A stretch of DNA of 41,938 nt from Spirochaetes bacterium GWB1_36_13 (GCA_001829155.1 MIAO01000100.1:1-41938), one strand, 5' to 3'; positions 25,155-34,550 are shown, counted from the first letter of the stretch. Program-made: numbers and translations. The notes: generated by a model from the letters alone, not told the origin.

Positions 25155-25352
25155 TTTCAACTCCTTAAAACAAAATGAATGGTTTAAAATTATTAAATTA
25201 AGTTTTTATAATAATAATGAAAAAAAAATTTTTGTCAATATTTTGTTCTTATTTTTTAATTCCATTAAATTTAAGTCTTCATTAATTCAATTGAGACAAA
25301 AACGGATGAATGAAAATTGTTTTGTTAAAAAATATATAGAGAGGAAGAGAAA

Positions 25353-26780
25353 ATGGAGATTTTTTATATTATCATCGGTATTCTGGTTGTTTTAGCAGGG
25401 GGCGTAATCTATCTTTACCTCAAAGAATTAAAAAAAAATATCAATTTATTAAATGATAAAAAAAATTTAGAGCTTGAGTTTTCAAAAATTCATACTCTTT
25501 ATTCAAGTCTTGAAATCAGGTTTAAAGAAAACGATGAAAATTTAAAAAAACAGATAGAAAAAAATCTTTTGCTGGAAAAAACCTGTTCAGGTCTTTCAGC
25601 GGAAAAAGAAAATTTTCAAAAACAGGGCAGTCTTCTCCAGGAAGAAAGAGAAAAATTAATCGAACTTTCTAAAAAACATTCTTTTCTTCAATCGGATTAT
25701 GAAAACCTGAAAAAAAGAGTGGAAGAGGAAAAAAAACAAATTGAAGAGCTTCAGAAAAAATTCAGCGATTCTTTTGAAAATTTGGCCAATCAGATTCTGG
25801 AGCAAAAATCAAGAAAGTTTACTGATCTCAATAAAAACCAGTTGGAAGAAATATTAAATCCTTTAAAAGAAAAAATCAAAGATTTTCAGGAAAAAGTTGA
25901 GAAAAATCACAATGACGGACTTGAAAAAAATGCTGCATTGTCAACAAAATTAGAAGAAATGCAAAAACTGACTTTAACTCTTTCCAAAGAAGCCGATCAC
26001 CTGGCAAAGGCATTAAAAGGCGAGAACAAGGCTCAGGGAGACTGGGGTGAAATGATTCTTGAGCGGATTTTAGAAACATCAGGATTTAAAGAAGGGATTC
26101 ATTATATTTCCCAAGGCAGGGAGCTTTCTTTAAAAGACAGTGATGGAAAAAATCAAAAACCTGACATTATTATTCAGCTTCCCGATCAAAAGCATCTGAT
26201 TGTAGATTCAAAAGTTTCTCTTGTGGCTTATGAAAAATGGGTCAACGCTGAAAATGAAGAAGATCAGAAAAAAGCATCTCAAGAACTTTTAAAATCAGTT
26301 TCAAAGCATATTCAGGATTTATCTTCAAAAGAGTATCAGAAAAACAAGGATTTAAACTCGCCTGATTTTGTTTTTCTTTTTATGCCGATTGAACCGGTTT
26401 TAAATATTGTGCTTTCTGAAAATAAAAAGATTTTGGAAGAAGCCTGGAAAAAAAATATTATGATCCTCACTCCCACAACACTCACCGCTACTCTTTGGAC
26501 CATTAACAATATCTGGAAACAGGAAAACCAAATCCAGAATGTGAAAGAAATTTTTAAAATAGTAGAAGAAATTCATGATAAAATAATTCTTATTTTAGAC
26601 TCTTTTGAAGAGACAGGAAGGGCAATCACGAAAGCGAAAGAAAGTTACGATGAAGTCTTTAGCCGTTCAAAAACAGGAAAAGGGAACCTGATTTCAAAAT
26701 TAACCAAATTAAAAGAAATGGGAGTCAGTTCTCAAAAAACAATTCCAAAGAATTTTATAGGATTTGACTCGGATGAATAA
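25353..26780 (+). CDS. rmuC: RmuC family DNA recombination protein
   Basis: A 475-aa protein of the RmuC family, proposed nuclease-like factors that limit recombination at inverted repeats. One membrane segment (about residues 3-22) anchors the N-terminus. A long Lys/Glu-rich coiled coil covers about residues 25-215. The RmuC domain follows: LAKALKGENKAQGDWGEMILERILETSGF, PDIIIQLPDQKHLIVDSKVSLVAYEKW, and FLFMPIEPVLNIVLSE, with ILTPTTLTATLWTI further on. A GAGAGGAAGAG ribosome site precedes it. The length is normal. Biochemical activity of the family is still not well defined. Confidence 0.94.
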   Translation: MEIFYIIIGILVVLAGGVIYLYLKELKKNINLLNDKKNLELEFSKIHTLYSSLEIRFKENDENLKKQIEKNLLLEKTCSGLSAEKENFQKQGSLLQEEREKLIELSKKHSFLQSDYENLKKRVEEEKKQIEELQKKFSDSFENLANQILEQKSRKFTDLNKNQLEEILNPLKEKIKDFQEKVEKNHNDGLEKNAALSTKLEEMQKLTLTLSKEADHLAKALKGENKAQGDWGEMILERILETSGFKEGIHYISQGRELSLKDSDGKNQKPDIIIQLPDQKHLIVDSKVSLVAYEKWVNAENEEDQKKASQELLKSVSKHIQDLSSKEYQKNKDLNSPDFVFLFMPIEPVLNIVLSENKKILEEAWKKNIMILTPTTLTATLWTINNIWKQENQIQNVKEIFKIVEEIHDKIILILDSFEETGRAITKAKESYDEVFSRSKTGKGNLISKLTKLKEMGVSSQKTIPKNFIGFDSDE

Positions 26781-26786
26781 AAAAAA

Positions 26787-26828
26787 TTGTCAATAACTTC
26801 AAGTCTTTTGAACTGAAATTATTGACAA
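26787..26828 (-). terminator. Terminator between rmuC and the converging beta-barrel gene
   Basis: TTGTCAATAA (26787-26796) pairs with TTATTGACAA (26819-26828), with an additional inner TTCAA/TTGAA pairing. On the minus strand it is followed by an 8-9 base T run, so it is a good terminator for the leftward gene; for rmuC the tail is weaker. Confidence 0.65.
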
Positions 26829-26839
26829 AATAAAAATCC

Positions 26840-27568
26840 TTAGAAATGAAGGTCAATTCCTGCTGAAAAGACAAACTCTCTGGATGCATCTAAAAGGTCT
26901 GTTGAAGCAAAATCAACATTAATCAGATTTTTAAAAAGACCGAGACGAATCCCTGCGCTGAAAATTCCTCTTTGAGTTTCACCAGCGCCTCTGATACTGC
27001 CTTTATGAAGGCGGTATTCGTAGTTGACAAAGTCCAAAATAAGCCCAAAGCTTCCAAATCCTCCAGACCATAAAGTTCTTTCTACACCGATTCCAAAGTC
27101 AATGTTATTTTTTTCAGTAAAATCACCGAAAGTTTTTCCAAACATAACGCTTGTCTTTGCCCATCCTTCCCATGTGAAAGCAAGAAAAAGCTGTCCGTTG
27201 TCCCAAGAAAGATTGGCATTTGAATTGTGTTGATAATCACCTCCGAAAGAAACTCTCAGTCCTCCGCCTTTATCATCATAGAGTTTATATTTTGCATTAA
27301 TGAGCCAAGAAGGATCATTGGGATGCTGAATATCGCCGCCGCCGCCGATTTCAAATCTTCCTTGTAAAATCGAAACTGCAAATCGTGGCAGATAGCCTGT
27401 TTCATTGGCTAAAAGCATCCAGCTTCCTAAATAAACTGTATTGTCTGACAAGGTATCGCCCGATGGAACCGCAATCAGTCCGCTTGATCCTGTCATAGAT
27501 ACAGTTGTTTCTGCCGCCATTGTCCAAACTGGAATCAGCAGAATCAAGGCAAGTAATATTTTTTTCAT
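26840..27568 (-). CDS. Predicted outer-membrane beta-barrel protein, function unknown
   Basis: A 242-aa protein with a signal peptide (MKKILLALILLIPVWTMAAE, cut probably after AMAA-like TMAA). The mature part is glycine- and aromatic-rich with alternating strands such as FAVSILQGRFEIGGGG, QLFLAFTWEGWAKTSVMFG and GIFSAGIRLGLF, and it ends in DLHF, the terminal Phe typical of barrels inserted by BamA. No named family recognised. ATG 27568 has GGAGGGA before it; the frame extends to 27613 but that stretch is not needed. It lies 46 bases downstream of the aminopeptidase gene and could be cotranscribed with it. Confidence 0.75.
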   Translation of the reverse strand: MKKILLALILLIPVWTMAAETTVSMTGSSGLIAVPSGDTLSDNTVYLGSWMLLANETGYLPRFAVSILQGRFEIGGGGDIQHPNDPSWLINAKYKLYDDKGGGLRVSFGGDYQHNSNANLSWDNGQLFLAFTWEGWAKTSVMFGKTFGDFTEKNNIDFGIGVERTLWSGGFGSFGLILDFVNYEYRLHKGSIRGAGETQRGIFSAGIRLGLFKNLINVDFASTDLLDASREFVFSAGIDLHF

Positions 27569-27614
27569 ATTCCCTCCGAAAATTTTAAAGTTAGAAATAT
27601 AAAATATAATCATC

Positions 27615-29009
27615 TTACTGCTTCAAAAAAATTTCTTCCAGATATAAAGCCACCGATTCAAAAGGAATTCCCGTGGCCATAGAGTCAAAAATTCCGATTC
27701 CGTCATCGAAAAAAGGACCGGCAATATCCAGGTGTATCCATTTTTTATTTTCCGGGACAAATTCTTTCAGAAAAAGGGCAGCGGTAATCGACCCTCCCCA
27801 GCGTTTCCCCGTATTTTTTAAATCTGCTATTTTTGATTTAAGCTGATCTTTGTATTTTTCAAAAAGAGGAAGCGCCCAAGCTTTTTCAGATGTTTTTTCA
27901 TTGACAAAAGAAGCAAAATCTATTCCTGTTTTTTCATCATTTGAAAACACTCCGTAAATATCAGTTCCAAGAGCCACCATACAAGCTCCGGTCAAAGTTG
28001 CCAGATCAATCATCAAATCAGATTCAAATTTTTCACTGTAAATCAATGCATCTGCCAGCACCAGTCTGCCTTCTGCATCTGTATTGACCACTTCCACACT
28101 TTTTCCGTTTTTATACTGAATCACATCACTGACTCGATAAGCATTTCCTGAGATCATGTTTTCAGCCAGAGGGATCAATGCGTTGATTTCAATCGGAAGA
28201 TCGATTTTTTCAATAAGGTGAAGGAGTCCTACAACCGTAGCCGCGCCTGCCATATCTCCCTTCATGTCGAGCATGCTGTCAGTCGGTTTTAATGAAAGAC
28301 CTCCGGAATCAAAAGTAATTCCTTTTCCGATAAGAATCAGTTTTTTTATGGGATTTTCAGGAATATAGTGAAGATGAATAAAATAAGGAGCTGCTTGAGA
28401 CCCTTTTCCTACAGAAAGAATACCTTCCATTTTTTCTTTTTCAAGTTTGGCGCTGTCCCAAATTTCTACCTGTATATCAGAATTTTCAAAGACAGCGGCA
28501 ATTTTTTCCGCCATATCATGAGGGCGGAGGAGATTTGCGGGGAGATCTACCAATTCACGGATCAAATTTCTGCTTTCTGAAAATTGAAAAGCTCTCCGAA
28601 CAATTTCTGGGGCAGTGTTTTTAATAATGATTTCTTCCAGAGTTCTTTTTTTTGCTTCTTTTTTAAGGTGAAAAGAATAAAAGATTTCAAGAAAAAGACC
28701 TTCCAGCAAAAAGAAAGAAAGGTTTTGCTCTATCTTTTCGAAATCAAAAGAAATGGATTTTTCTTTTAGTTTTTCGAAATAAGCCCGAACTATTTTTGTT
28801 CCGGTCTGGAGAAGAGAATAGGGGGTTGTTTTATTTTTTTCACCCAGTCCTGCATATATTTTTGTTTCTTTTTCTAAACCATGAAGATAAAATTCATTTT
28901 TTTCACCTTTAAAAATCCCTTTTTCGATTAAAAAAGAGGGTATTTCAGGGTCATTTTCATAAAAGAAATAAACATTTAACCCTGATTCTCCCGAATATTT
29001 TATTGTCAT
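27615..29009 (-). CDS. pepA: Leucyl aminopeptidase (M17 family, PepA-like)
   Basis: A 464-aa cytosolic dinuclear-metal aminopeptidase that removes N-terminal residues from peptides. The M17 metal ligands are all present: Lys229 (LIGKGITFDSGG), Asp234, Asp252 (DMKGDMAGA), and Asp311 and Glu313 in the signature NTDAEGRL, with catalytic Arg315. The N-terminal domain (about 1-150) is the variable regulatory domain and is rather diverged. The total length is slightly below the usual 480-500. AGGAGG lies just before the ATG. It is a single gene or the first of two with the beta-barrel gene. Confidence 0.95.
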   Translation of the reverse strand: MTIKYSGESGLNVYFFYENDPEIPSFLIEKGIFKGEKNEFYLHGLEKETKIYAGLGEKNKTTPYSLLQTGTKIVRAYFEKLKEKSISFDFEKIEQNLSFFLLEGLFLEIFYSFHLKKEAKKRTLEEIIIKNTAPEIVRRAFQFSESRNLIRELVDLPANLLRPHDMAEKIAAVFENSDIQVEIWDSAKLEKEKMEGILSVGKGSQAAPYFIHLHYIPENPIKKLILIGKGITFDSGGLSLKPTDSMLDMKGDMAGAATVVGLLHLIEKIDLPIEINALIPLAENMISGNAYRVSDVIQYKNGKSVEVVNTDAEGRLVLADALIYSEKFESDLMIDLATLTGACMVALGTDIYGVFSNDEKTGIDFASFVNEKTSEKAWALPLFEKYKDQLKSKIADLKNTGKRWGGSITAALFLKEFVPENKKWIHLDIAGPFFDDGIGIFDSMATGIPFESVALYLEEIFLKQ

Positions 29010-29143
29010 ATTTCCTCCTCATGCGTCTTTATTTTCTTCATAAAAATTTAATGGATTGAGAGAGATAAATAAAATCTTTTATTTTGTTTATCCAAAGTTT
29101 CTGTCTAAATTTATAAACGATAAAAAATCTATTGGAGGTTTCT

Positions 29144-29551
29144 ATGCCAAATTTAGAATGGTCTGATAATTTGAAGGTAAATATCTCAGCTATAGATACC
29201 CAGCATCAGAAATTAGTTGAACTGGTCAATAAGCTTTTTGATGCGATGAAGATCGGAAAAGGGAAATCGGTAACCGGTGATATTTTAAAAGAACTGGCAG
29301 ACTATACGGTCTATCATTTTGAAACTGAAGAATCTTTGATGGAAAAATACAATTATCCAGATTCAGATCACCACATCTTGGCGCATAAAAATCTAGTGGA
29401 TCAAGTTCTTGCTTTCCAGCGAAAATTTGCCAAGGGAGAGATTACCGTTACACTCGAACTTTTTAAATTTTTAAATAATTGGCTGATCGATCATATTGTC
29501 GTTGTTGATAAAAAGTTTGGAACTTTTTTAAAAACAAAAAATGTAAAATAA
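29144..29551 (+). CDS. Bacteriohemerythrin
   Basis: A 135-aa non-haem di-iron oxygen-binding protein. All seven iron ligands are in register: His21 (DTQHQKL), His58 and Glu62 (HFETEE), His77 and His81 (HHILAHKNL), His117 and Asp122 (DHIVVVDKKF). Such proteins store, deliver or sense O2 in microaerophiles and anaerobes. It is a single-domain form without an attached sensor module. ATG 29144 follows TTGGAGG closely and is preferred to TTG 29132, which overlaps that ribosome site. It is followed after 13 bases by the rRNA methyltransferase gene. Confidence 0.95.
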   Translation: MPNLEWSDNLKVNISAIDTQHQKLVELVNKLFDAMKIGKGKSVTGDILKELADYTVYHFETEESLMEKYNYPDSDHHILAHKNLVDQVLAFQRKFAKGEITVTLELFKFLNNWLIDHIVVVDKKFGTFLKTKNVK

Positions 29552-29564
29552 TGATTAAGGTTTA

Positions 29565-30725
29565 ATGATGAATGATAAACTCACAGTAAAAATCGATAAA
29601 ATAGTGTCTGGAGGCTATGGGTTTACCATTCACAATGAAAACGCTGTTTTTATTCCCTTTGTCCTTCCCGGAGAAACGGTTGAAGTCGAGATATATAGAA
29701 GAAGGGGAGTTTATTTTGGAAAAATACTGGAAATATTAGAGTCATCCCCCATCAGAAAAGAAGCTTTCTGCCCGCTTTTTGGAAATTGCGGCGGCTGTCA
29801 GTTCCAAATGACTGATTATGAAAATCAATTGCAGATAAAAAAAGAAATTATTGAAGAATCTCTCAGGCGGATCGGGAAAATTGAAATCCCTGTCAATCCG
29901 ATCATTGCTTCAGATAATACCATTCATTACCGGAATAAAGGTTCTTTTCAGGTTTTCGGGAGAGAAGAATCTTTTATCGGCTTTTGCTATCCCGGAACAA
30001 CAAAACCTTTTGCGATTCAGGAATGCCCTCTCATGGAACATCCTATCAATGAAAAAATCAGAGATTTTCTGGATAACCCTTCTGAAAGGCTGAAACTGAA
30101 GGGAATGAAAGCGCTGGTTATCCGGAGTAATGGGGAAGGTCAGACGATTAATTCGACCATTAAAAAAGACAGTTTTTTTGACCGGGTGGCTGATCTTGAT
30201 TTTATGATTGACGCGGATACTTTTTTTCAAATCAACCGGACTATTATTCCTAAATGGCTTGAATATATTAAAAAACTGATTGTCAGCCATAAAGTAGGAA
30301 AAGGTCTTTTGGATCTCTATTCAGGGGTAGGAATTATCGGGCAGTTTCTTTCCCCTCTTTTTGAAAAAGTGGTTGGTCTGGAAGTGAATAAGCGATTGGT
30401 AGAAAACGGAAACAAGGTTCTGGAAAGAAATCATATTCAAAATGCTTCTTTTATTGCAGCCGATGCTTCGAGATTTTACGAATACGGATTTTTATACGAT
30501 ACTGTGATTATCAATCCTCCGAGAGCAGGTATCAGTCCTGAAATGACAGCGACTTTGATTCAGGCAGCTCCGCAAGTTATTATTTATTCATCGTGCAATC
30601 CGGACACTTTTTCCAGAGATATTAAAGAACTGGGCAATGGCGGTTATAAGATTGACGAAATCCAGCCTTTCGATATGTTTCCTCAGACTCAGCATACCGA
30701 AGTAGTAGGTGTCCTTTACCGGTAA
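29565..30725 (+). CDS. rlmD: 23S rRNA (uracil-C5) methyltransferase, RlmD/TrmA family
   Basis: A 386-aa SAM-dependent m5U methyltransferase. An N-terminal TRAM domain (about 1-60) is followed by [4Fe-4S] ligands Cys69, Cys75, Cys78 and Cys154. The SAM loop is LLDLYSGVGIIGQFL. VIINPPRAG and the nucleophile in IYSSCNPDTFSRD follow. The protein is shorter than E. coli RlmD because the central region is reduced. Whether it acts on U1939, U747 or tRNA cannot be told from sequence. Start ATG 29565 (or the next ATG, 29568) has AAGG upstream. Its stop lies 7 bases from the converging gene at 30733. Confidence 0.93.
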   Translation: MMNDKLTVKIDKIVSGGYGFTIHNENAVFIPFVLPGETVEVEIYRRRGVYFGKILEILESSPIRKEAFCPLFGNCGGCQFQMTDYENQLQIKKEIIEESLRRIGKIEIPVNPIIASDNTIHYRNKGSFQVFGREESFIGFCYPGTTKPFAIQECPLMEHPINEKIRDFLDNPSERLKLKGMKALVIRSNGEGQTINSTIKKDSFFDRVADLDFMIDADTFFQINRTIIPKWLEYIKKLIVSHKVGKGLLDLYSGVGIIGQFLSPLFEKVVGLEVNKRLVENGNKVLERNHIQNASFIAADASRFYEYGFLYDTVIINPPRAGISPEMTATLIQAAPQVIIYSSCNPDTFSRDIKELGNGGYKIDEIQPFDMFPQTQHTEVVGVLYR

Positions 30726-30732
30726 ATAAAAA

Positions 30733-31659
30733 TTACTTTATTTTTCTTTTATCAAAAATAATCATAATAGAGTCTGTTATGGTGTTTTTCATCGTTTCCA
30801 TTTTTTCTTTCTGACCGCTTGAAAGTTCATAGGGCCATTTGAAAATAAAAGGAAGAATTCTGGCTAGAAAAAGGTTAAATTCAGGTTCTTTATTTAAAAA
30901 TCCCGGTTTTAATTCAGAAGTCTGTTCTGTAATTTCTGATAAATTAACCAGAAACTTCATTTTGATTTCAGTAAAATCAAGGTCAATAGAAAAATCAAAG
31001 ATATCACTTGTTTTTTCATATTCAAAGTTATTGATATATTCCTGGAAAAATCTAATTCCTTCATTATCAAGAAGAGATTCAATGTCTTTGCCTAAGATGA
31101 CACTTCTTTTGTCGAGTTTTAAAAGATTAAGCGCTTTACTGTTGATATATTTAATTTTAAAATTTGAGTTTAAATTTTTTTTCTCAAGAAGAAGAATCCC
31201 CTGATCAATCATATTTAAAGCAACTTTAAATTTTTCCTGTTCAAAGTTCAGTTTCAGTTTTTTGACATTTGAAAAACGGGCGTAAATCCCAAATATTTCT
31301 TTCAGTTTCCTGCCCATATATCCAAATTCATCAATATCACGCATTTTTTTAAGGATTCCCACAGTTTCCTCTATATTTTCAAAATCTATTTTTTCAAGAA
31401 GCTTAAAGTATTTTTGGCGGCTGTAGAATGAGAGTAGAAAAAATAAAACAAGATTGAGAAGTCCCAGGGCAATTCCTATAATAATAATCATGAAATTAAA
31501 TTCATTCATAAAATTTTTATATTGAATATCAGGAATATAAGGAATAATTGTCTGGTTATTGGTTACAATAAAAAAAGTGCCGACAGCTAAAACCATGATA
31601 TCTAAAAACAAAGTAATTCTCATAAAAATATTAATCAGCGAAAAATTTTCTTTTTTCAT
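30733..31659 (-). CDS. Membrane-anchored protein with PAS-like region, function unknown
   Basis: A 308-aa protein with two membrane segments (about 12-32 and 52-76), a short helical linker (about 80-140) and a soluble domain. Residues about 150-215 (MIDQGILLLEKKN, IKYINSKALNLLKLDKRSVILGKDIESLL) read like a PAS sensor fold, with the GxxLL start, the YINSKA strand-helix step and the GKDIESLL turn. There is no kinase, GGDEF or other output domain after it. It starts 3 bases after the mltG stop, so the two are probably one transcript. It may sense or signal an envelope state, but no function can be assigned. Confidence 0.7.
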   Translation of the reverse strand: MKKENFSLINIFMRITLFLDIMVLAVGTFFIVTNNQTIIPYIPDIQYKNFMNEFNFMIIIIGIALGLLNLVLFFLLSFYSRQKYFKLLEKIDFENIEETVGILKKMRDIDEFGYMGRKLKEIFGIYARFSNVKKLKLNFEQEKFKVALNMIDQGILLLEKKNLNSNFKIKYINSKALNLLKLDKRSVILGKDIESLLDNEGIRFFQEYINNFEYEKTSDIFDFSIDLDFTEIKMKFLVNLSEITEQTSELKPGFLNKEPEFNLFLARILPFIFKWPYELSSGQKEKMETMKNTITDSIMIIFDKRKIK

Positions 31660-31662
31660 TTT

Positions 31663-32697
31663 TTATTTCCTCTGTGTCTGGTATAAAATATATTGACGGT
31701 ACGCAGCCATATGCTCTTTCAAAGTTTTCGTAAAAATGTGTTCTCCATTCCCTTTATAGACAAAATAAAGATAATCCGTTTCTGCTGGATTCATTGCAGC
31801 ATGAAGCGATACGGTTCCAAAGCTTGATATGGGGGAAGGAGGAAGACCGGGGTAAAGATAGGTATTAAAAGGAGATTTGATTTTTAAATCTCTATAAAGA
31901 AGTCTTTTTTTCTGAATTCCTTTTTTTTCAAATGCATAAATAACGGTCGCGCAGGATTCAAGAAGAATTTTTTTTGCCAGTCTGTTTGTAAAAACAGATG
32001 CAATGATTGGGCGCTCTGAGTCTTTTTTTCCTTCTTTTTCAATGATAGAAGCAAGAATCATCACTTCTTTCTGTTTTTCAGGTGAAAGGGTTTTAAAAGA
32101 TTCTCCCGCTTTCTCAAAAAAAGTATCAACCATTTTAACCGCAAGTTCTTTTCCGCTTATTTTTTTATGAAGAAGATAGGTGGAAGGAAAAAGATATCCT
32201 TCGGCGCTGTCAAAGGGAATAAAGTATTTTTTCAGAAAAAGAGGATCGCGGACTGTCTCAAGAAATTCCTGTTTTATTTCTTTAAAATTGGATTTTTCAA
32301 TCACTTCTCCAATTTCTTCAATGCTGAGCCCTTCAGGGATCGTTAATTTTTCTAAAAATTCTTTACCGCTGGCAAAAATATCCAGTATTTTATCCAGGCG
32401 CATAGAAGGCGAAATTTGATAGTAACCGGCTTTGAGATTATAGTTTCGTATTTTCCAGATGATTTTAGCGGCCAAAGGGGAGCGGATGAGTTTTTTATCA
32501 TAAAGTTCATCGGCTGTAGTGAGAAAAGCGCTTCCTTTTTTAATTTCGATCAAAGTAAAATCATGATTTTCTATCTGAACGGGCTTGGAATTTATTTTCA
32601 GCCAGATAAAGAAAGATAAAATAATCAGGAGCAGTATTCCTATCCCAACTGCCAGAAAAATAATTTTAAGTTTTAAAAACTGAATCAATTTTTTCAT
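31663..32697 (-). CDS. mltG: Endolytic peptidoglycan transglycosylase MltG (YceG-like)
   Basis: A 344-aa inner-membrane lytic transglycosylase that cuts nascent glycan strands and so sets their length. One membrane segment (about 10-32) places the rest in the periplasm. The LysM-like and catalytic parts follow: LTIPEGLSIEEIGEVI, then ASIIEKEGKKDSERPIIASVFTNRL with catalytic Glu220, and YNTYLYPGLPP-like SPFNTYLYPGLPPSPI, with NPAETDYLYFV near the end. The length is typical. The ribosome site before ATG 32697 is weak. A CreD-like gene lies 22 bases upstream and an unknown membrane gene 3 bases downstream. Confidence 0.95.
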   Translation of the reverse strand: MKKLIQFLKLKIIFLAVGIGILLLIILSFFIWLKINSKPVQIENHDFTLIEIKKGSAFLTTADELYDKKLIRSPLAAKIIWKIRNYNLKAGYYQISPSMRLDKILDIFASGKEFLEKLTIPEGLSIEEIGEVIEKSNFKEIKQEFLETVRDPLFLKKYFIPFDSAEGYLFPSTYLLHKKISGKELAVKMVDTFFEKAGESFKTLSPEKQKEVMILASIIEKEGKKDSERPIIASVFTNRLAKKILLESCATVIYAFEKKGIQKKRLLYRDLKIKSPFNTYLYPGLPPSPISSFGTVSLHAAMNPAETDYLYFVYKGNGEHIFTKTLKEHMAAYRQYILYQTQRK

Positions 32698-32719
32698 TTG
32701 TTTTCCAAAAATAATCTGT

Positions 32720-34030
32720 TTACCATTTGTTCCATTTGACAGAAGCTGTTTTTTTAATTAAAAGAATAAAAGCCCCTATGCTTCCTAAGGTAATGAAAAG
32801 CCCGGTGTATTCTTCCGCAAAAAATGCTCCGGAGAAAAGCCATTGAAAAAGGGCAAGAGAAAGAATAACGGCTTGAATCAGTTCTTTCCCTTTTTTTAAA
32901 AGAATACTGTAATAAATGACTATTCCGGAAGAAACGGCAAGTGATGTGAAGATTGCGCCGATAACCGGAAGAAAAGTAAGGAGATAGGAATTGAGAAGGT
33001 AAAAAATAAAAAATCCTATAATAAAAAACAAATAGTGCATAATGTGAAGTTCGACTTCTTTCCCCACAGACATAAGAATGAGGAGTCCTATAAAAAGAAT
33101 CAGGGAAAGAGGAGCATAGAAAAAAAGTTTTGCTGCAAGTTCTCCATGATTTTCTTTAATATGAAACTCTAAAGCCAGATTTTGCCCTGAAATCAGATTT
33201 TCAGCTTTCCATTCTATTCTGCTTTTTCCGCTCATTGAGTCTTGAGTCAGAGGAAGCATGGCTTTATCAGGTATTCTGATATCTGCATAATCTGTTTCAA
33301 GCACAGCATGAAAATTTTTTATTTCCAATGATTTTTGAGCCAGAGTATAAATAATTTTTGAAGTCCCCTGAGCGGTATATTCTATTTCAAAAATTTTCAT
33401 TTGCTGCGGTTTTAATTTTCCATTCCATTCGATCCCGTCTGCAAAATTTGAGTCTTCTTCATATTTTTTCCCGTCGCATAAAACATTGACTCCTGTAAGA
33501 TTACCTGCATTGCCGGGAAGTTTTAAGATAAATCTGAAATCTTTTTCGATGTTTTTAAAATTTTTAAGCTGAAACTGAGCTTTGAAAACCAATTTAAATC
33601 CAGGAAATTTTAAAAATCCTTTCTGCCGGATGCTTGAGTCTGCTTTAATGGTTATATCTTGAGATTCAAATCCCATTTCAGGATAAGTATTGACTATTAG
33701 GGTTTCGTATTTATTGGTTTTTGGATTCAGAATCTCGCGGGTTTCTTTTTCCAGGTATCCGAAAAAAGGAGCTTCCTGATAAATTTCTCCGCCCCAAATT
33801 TCATTGACTGATTTTAAGCTTCTGGAATAAGATTCACTGTGCCGGGATGAAATCCGGTATCCGATCACAACAGATGCAACGCTGAAAATAACAATAAATA
33901 AACCGATCACAAGGTATTTTAAAATTTTAATCATAAAATCAGGTTTTGTGGTATAAATCTTAACAGACATGAAAATAAAAGCCATAAGTACAAGACAAAA
34001 ACCAAAAAAAGCCAATCCAAAATCCTGCAT
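32720..34030 (-). CDS. CreD-like inner membrane protein
   Basis: A 436-aa membrane protein. It has two N-terminal membrane segments (about 8-25 and 36-58), a periplasmic, beta-rich domain (about 60-305) and about six C-terminal segments. The C-terminal layout (HYLFFIIGFFIFYLLNSYLL, then YYSILLKKGKELIQAV, LFQWLFSGAFFAEEYTGLFITLGSIGAF) resembles CreD family proteins, which also end in a short hydrophilic tail after a LxxEDYALLLG-like motif. CreD is linked to envelope stress in some bacteria. The N-terminal region is longer here and no creC/creB pair is present. GGAG precedes ATG 34030. It sits upstream of mltG, probably as one operon. Confidence 0.55.
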   Translation of the reverse strand: MQDFGLAFFGFCLVLMAFIFMSVKIYTTKPDFMIKILKYLVIGLFIVIFSVASVVIGYRISSRHSESYSRSLKSVNEIWGGEIYQEAPFFGYLEKETREILNPKTNKYETLIVNTYPEMGFESQDITIKADSSIRQKGFLKFPGFKLVFKAQFQLKNFKNIEKDFRFILKLPGNAGNLTGVNVLCDGKKYEEDSNFADGIEWNGKLKPQQMKIFEIEYTAQGTSKIIYTLAQKSLEIKNFHAVLETDYADIRIPDKAMLPLTQDSMSGKSRIEWKAENLISGQNLALEFHIKENHGELAAKLFFYAPLSLILFIGLLILMSVGKEVELHIMHYLFFIIGFFIFYLLNSYLLTFLPVIGAIFTSLAVSSGIVIYYSILLKKGKELIQAVILSLALFQWLFSGAFFAEEYTGLFITLGSIGAFILLIKKTASVKWNKW

Positions 34031-34147
34031 AGAAAACTCCTTGTTTTATCAGTGTATTTATTTATAAATTTAATGAAATTATGAAATGAATCTTACATTT
34101 TTTAATAAATTTTTATCTGTCAAACTAAAAAATTACCGGGAGTATTT

Positions 34148-34417
34148 ATGTTTCATCCTCTTGTTTTTGGAATTTTTCTAACAATCTTTTTCACTCTGAT
34201 TTCCTGGCTGACTCATGCAAAAGCTTTTAAAATTTTAAATCAGAAGCTTGGAACCAATATTAAAATGGTTTATAAAGATGATAAAGTTGAAATTGCTAAA
34301 ATTTATGCGGAAAATAAAAAATTGATTCCTATTTGGATCCGAATTTTAAATCTTTTATCTCCGGCTCTTATCCTCTCAGGAGGAGGATTGATTTTCTTTT
34401 ATTTATATTATCATTAA
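34148..34417 (+). CDS. Small membrane protein, function unknown
   Basis: An 89-aa protein with two membrane segments (about 4-22 and 65-87) separated by a soluble, lysine-rich stretch. A GGGAG ribosome site lies before the ATG, and the composition matches the neighbours, which supports a real gene. No family recognised. It lies in a 520-base gap between the diverging CreD-like gene and the kinase gene; the 133 bases after it contain only AT-rich DNA. Confidence 0.65.
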   Translation: MFHPLVFGIFLTIFFTLISWLTHAKAFKILNQKLGTNIKMVYKDDKVEIAKIYAENKKLIPIWIRILNLLSPALILSGGGLIFFYLYYH

Positions 34418-34550
34418 GACGGTTTTTGATTCATTTTAGAAAAGAATGTTTATATTCAGGATTTTATTTGATTTATGTTTTTTTTTGATTTATAATAAAT
34501 AATCATTATTTTTTAATTGTTTTACTTATATTTTTTTAAAGGCGTTGCAG

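Noticed and set aside
34497-34511. Hairpin AAATAATCATTATTT before the kinase gene
   Set aside because: It is a short A/T-only palindrome in very AT-rich DNA, expected by chance and too weak to call a terminator.
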